Source: Strix aluco
Lineage: Eukaryota > Chordata > Aves > Strigiformes > Strigidae
DNA: 64,000 bases
Direction: 5' to 3'
Assembly (NCBI RefSeq): GCF_031877795.1
Contig: NC_133971.1
Span: forward strand, 93,812,654 to 93,876,653
The position numbers were made by a program, and so were the translations under genes. Positions 53,286 to 64,000 of the stretch are shown here, piece by piece (the stretch's first letter is position 1; the number at the start of each line of letters is the position of its first letter). Below the pieces are notes generated by a model, which was not told the DNA's origin, did no database searches, and saw only the letters and a program-made list of their open reading frames with translations.

Positions 53286-56200
53286 AAATAGAATACTACA
53301 CAATATCCCATCTTAATTACTGGAGCTCCACTAGAACTGCTTATATATAATCCAGAAAGAAGTGCAACAGGTAAGTCTATCTCCATCTGGTCTCTGTACC
53401 TTCTCCCTCTCTCTCACATACACTTGCTTAGGATTAAGTTTTAATAGCTTTTTTCTGGACAAAAGGAATCATATAATCTATTCTCTTCTTCATCTCCTGC
53501 CAGATATAGTACTTCAGTCATCTTGTTGAACAAGTCCTCTCAAATTTCAGTTGGAACCCACTCTATAAAACATCAGATGCTTTCAAATTCACCTGAAATC
53601 AAGAGGCACCAAAGACTCCAGCATGTACAGTAGCAAAGACGTGCTGAAGTCGAGGCACCTGCCTGTTTAAAACCCACAAAAGGAGAAATGGGATCTGAAA
53701 TTTTAGGTGATTCAGTTTCAAGGTTAAGGCAGCCTGCACTTATGAGAAAAGCTGTGCTACTATACTATAAGAAGGACAAACGCCTTTGTAACGCAGTGCG
53801 ATCTGCAGGGTGTTTAAAACACACCACCCAGTGGCAGAAAGCTACATCTGCATTTAGAAGTATGGCACAGCTTTACACGGGCAACAAGTAATTTCCACAA
53901 ACACTTTATTTTCTCACACATTTCAAGACAGACAAAACCAACATTTTCATTATACTGTATAATAGACTACTCACACAAAAATAAGAACTACACCTGAGCC
54001 TAAAAAGAAAAAAAAATAGGCACTTGGTACAATCAATGTATGTAATTATCCCTCTAAAATCTAACACATTTCTTCCATATCTTCCGCTCCTTCCAGAACA
54101 CTGTTAAATTCCCCCAATCCAGATTGCTCTCAGTAAGAAGTTTTCATTTCCCAAAGACAGAAACACAGTTCTACCATTGTTATACCTGGGAAACCAGAGA
54201 AAATACTTTGGAATGATGTACAAGGATCAGATATTACTGCCATTATTCTGTAATGAATGATTGGACTTGCTAGTAAAGTCAGGCTCAGAACAAATCCTCA
54301 AGCCTAGGCACCCCCCTCTGCTGTGGAAGATTGGCTCAGGAATCAAATGTCATCTGTGCTCATCTTTAGGAATTAACTTGGCAAGAAAAAGGTGATATTC
54401 TGAAGCACAACAAACTGTGTTTGTGCATGACCTAGCACAGGAGCTGGTTTTGCCCTTCTGGGAATACCACACTCAAGGCTTAAAAGTGAAATCAGGAACT
54501 ACAGAAGAGGAATTCAGCATATTCCCCCAAAACCCAGAGCACCCACGCACCTTTCAGAAGAAGGGCTTTCCCCTGGAGACAAAGTCACTGACAACTCACT
54601 TGAGGACTGGTAGTCTACACAGAGCGACTGCCAAAGTCTCAAGCATTTAACAGCTTAACTGACACAAAATACCCATTTTGGTAACAGCCTAACAAAGCAG
54701 CCACATTTCAAGTGGGCAAGAGAGAGCAGAAGCCCATGTTTGGACCATCCACACATAACTCACCCTAACCAGAACAATTCTCCTTAACCAAAATGAAGCT
54801 GGCATTCTTTAGACGGAGTGTTTATACCACCAGGCACTGCAGCCTGGAACCATAGACAGGCAAGAAGTAAGTTAAATTTACTCCCAGAACAAGAGCATTT
54901 TCCCTTACTGCCCCTGAAAAAGCAGACACTGAACTTTAAAGCCTGGAAGTTGTGGAAAAAATTGCATGTATTAGAAGTGCAATACATTAAGTCCCAGTAA
55001 TCTCATGGGAAAGGATTTCACTTTTTCACTTCAGTGTGACAAAGCCCCTCATCAGAGGCTCCTACAGGAAATGAACGGGATAAAAATGGAATGATTTGGG
55101 AATAAGAAGTTGGCTCACACAGCAAAGAAAGGTTACGAGCAGGATGTACAATCATAACATGTTCATAAGTTATCTGGAAAATGAGGTGGACATCACGATG
55201 CTTTTTACAGAAAATACACAATTATTCAGGATGACCAAATTCAACTCTCACAGCTACAATTACACATGGATCTCAAAAAAATGGGTGATAAAAGGAGGAA
55301 ATGAAGCATTATGTGCAAAATAAAGTGCATGAAGGGGATTATTCTCTACTGTACTGACACAGTGATGAGCTCTGAAAGAACTGTTACTACACAGGGATGA
55401 GATCTTGGAAAAACTGCTGCCAGTTCTCTGAAAATAAGAGTTCAATGATAATCCACAGCCAAGAAGGAAGAGGGAATTAGTTATTGGTTATTGTGGGTGG
55501 AGCTAAGAATAGATAACATCCTGCTTTATAAAATCCATGTGCCAACTGTATCTTGAACAGTAAAACCCCAGTAGCCCTGACTTACTAAAATACAGTAGAA
55601 AGAGGAAAGCAGATACTGTATTAGATGAGCATCTGGTGTGCTGCCTTATGGCAGCTGGGTTTTTTTAATCCATATGAACAGCGCTCTGTATTTCTACAGT
55701 CATTAGACACTGAATCCATAAAAACCCCAGGAACAGTGATCAGCATACTTCAACTGTTATCCCCCAGTTGTAAGAATACTTGCCTTGACCTGAATTTCTT
55801 GCTAGGCTAGGCAGTCAGGTTTTGAATAACCTCCCATCTTTCACAATCGTCACAGCTCATACCAGTGGAGTGGCAAGAAGAAGTTGCAGATAAGCAGTGT
55901 TTTGACAGTGGACAGAGGATGAGAAAGAGTAAAGGCTGAAGTTTTTGCTACTATTTTAGCCTGTGCAGCACAGTACCAGCTATGGAGAAGCACGTGCTGT
56001 CTGTCACAGGATCTACTCCCTAACTGTATCTGATGTAGACACCTCGCAAGCTGCAAGTTGCTCTTGACGGTACAGCGAGCCCAGAGGACTGCTGTGAGTA
56101 CAGTCAACGGAGAGCTCGTTTCATCCAAATGTCATGGGCATTAGGTCAAATGAGTCATAGCTCGAAGGCCACTGCCTGTGAGAGGCAAGGCAACCTGCTC

Positions 56201-56514
56201 AGATGTGCACTTCTCAAATTAGCTAAGAACAGCCTTGCGTTAAGTGACCCAAGAGATACGGATGATACTACAGGAGGAAATTAAGAAATGAGTTGCTGTA
56301 TGTATGCAGTTACCATGCAGCAACGCAGTTAGATGCGACAACCCCCCCCTTCTTGGAAGGCTGGCAGATTTGCTAGAACTCTCCAGAAACTACCTAATAA
56401 ACACCAGTTATTCCTGGGCCAGGAAAAACTTGGTCTCTCCAAAAACAAACACTGACTTACCAAAAGTAACAATTCTCAAAGTGATTTACTTTTAAAACAA
56501 ACAAATGAACACCA

Positions 56515-57104
56515 AGCCCTTTTTTCTGTCATATTTATTGTTCTTTTGGGAGGCACAATGGAAATTTCAGCTTTCGCTCAATTTTCTTTTCCCTCACAAA
56601 ACAGCAGGGTACAGATTATAGCCATCATTCTACAATCAGTATGTACTTCAGAAGGTCTCCAATTCCATTTTCACATTTCCTGATGATAAAAGAGGCATAT
56701 CTGCCAGACAGCAGTGTAGCTGAAATAAGAACAGTTTAAGCAATACTTGCTTAAAAAGCTGCACTGACTGCTATTTTAAGGCAGGTTTGGTGAAAGTTTG
56801 ACAGGCAATTCCCTCAGGAAATTAAAAGAATTTTGCCTACAGAAATACATTAACTTTGATTGAAAAGAGGCTTTTAGAAAATACTTCATCAGTGTGAAAT
56901 TATATTGATGTTACCCTTCCTTTACTTAGAAAGGCATTAATGAATCTTTTTGTTCAGAATTCAGACTTCTCAGCTATTCCTTTACCTTGCAGGAATGGCA
57001 CAAAACGAAGGCAGACAGTGATGCATTATTGTCAGAAAAGGCAGAAGTTTCTCATCTTTACACCGAATCAGTAATTTGGGTGACACTGCAGTCTCCAGAA
57101 TCCC
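56515..57104 (-). other. ACAA2: ACAA2 3' UTR (predicted)
   Basis: This runs from the TGA stop to the predicted cleavage region just past the only convincing minus-strand AATAAA downstream. It is AT-rich and has no long ORF. The exact 3' end is inferred and could be off by about 20 bases. Confidence 0.7.
56534..56539 (-). terminator. Polyadenylation signal AATAAA of ACAA2
   Basis: A perfect AATAAA lies on the minus strand about 565 bases past the stop. A GT/T-rich stretch at roughly 56516-56490 (minus strand TTGGTGTTCATTTG, then more T/G) sits where a downstream element is expected, so cleavage is probably near 56515-56525. Confidence 0.75.

Positions 57105-64000
<6,896 letters not shown>

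Larger units (their letters stand above)
47627..56514. other. Intergenic, downstream of ACAA2, no gene recognised
   Basis: No plus-strand gene facing ACAA2 was recognised. The stretch has a TTA microsatellite at 51435-51452, an A17 run at 52241-52257 and a T16 run at 53270-53285. The longest ORFs are under 90 codons. The AT content rises towards ACAA2. Confidence 0.55.

Overview
This is vertebrate nuclear DNA, most likely from a bird. The recognisable interspersed repeats are all CR1-type LINE 3' ends: two sense copies with the terminal tail, plus two or more degraded antisense copies. No Alu or L1 was seen. The only protein-coding gene I can support has split exons with GT/AG borders. Nothing suggests a bacterial, organellar or viral sequence.

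Right part (about 56.5-64 kb, minus strand): the 3' half of ACAA2, the mitochondrial 3-ketoacyl-CoA thiolase of fatty-acid beta-oxidation. Six coding blocks were placed: 63960-64000 (cut by the window edge), 62334-62509, 61234-61363, 58897-58967, 58112-58266 and 57105-57189. They join in frame across matching intron phases (1, 0, 1, 0, 2) to give about 218 C-terminal residues. These include the NEAFA motif, the GHPLG active-site histidine and the CIGGGQG active-site cysteine, and end at a TGA stop. A roughly 570-base 3' UTR follows, with an AATAAA signal and a GT-rich downstream element. The N-terminal half, including the first catalytic cysteine, lies beyond the right edge.

Left part (1 to about 56.5 kb): I find no supportable protein-coding or structural RNA gene. 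The ORFs here are short, often overlap on both strands, and match no family I recognise apart from CR1 remnants. The stretch holds CR1 copies, homopolymer and low-complexity tracts, a moderate CpG cluster with poly-T tracts (43.85-45.2 kb), a GC-rich segment (16.0-16.75 kb) and AT-rich stretches. In mammals the gene facing the 3' end of ACAA2 is LIPG, so this desert is probably the LIPG-ACAA2 intergenic region. In chicken this block should lie on chromosome Z. Both statements are inference.

Observations most worth a second look: (1) a near-perfect 47-base hairpin at 5067-5113, with 21-nt arms, one mismatch and a 5-nt loop; (2) two roughly 570-bp CR1 copies 38 kb apart, about 98% identical by eye and sharing the same 5' truncation point; (3) an orphan CpG cluster at 43.85-45.2 kb; (4) a perfect 22-bp palindrome within a cluster of CAGATG/CATCTG E-boxes at 20.64-20.69 kb. 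No clearly new biological system was found.
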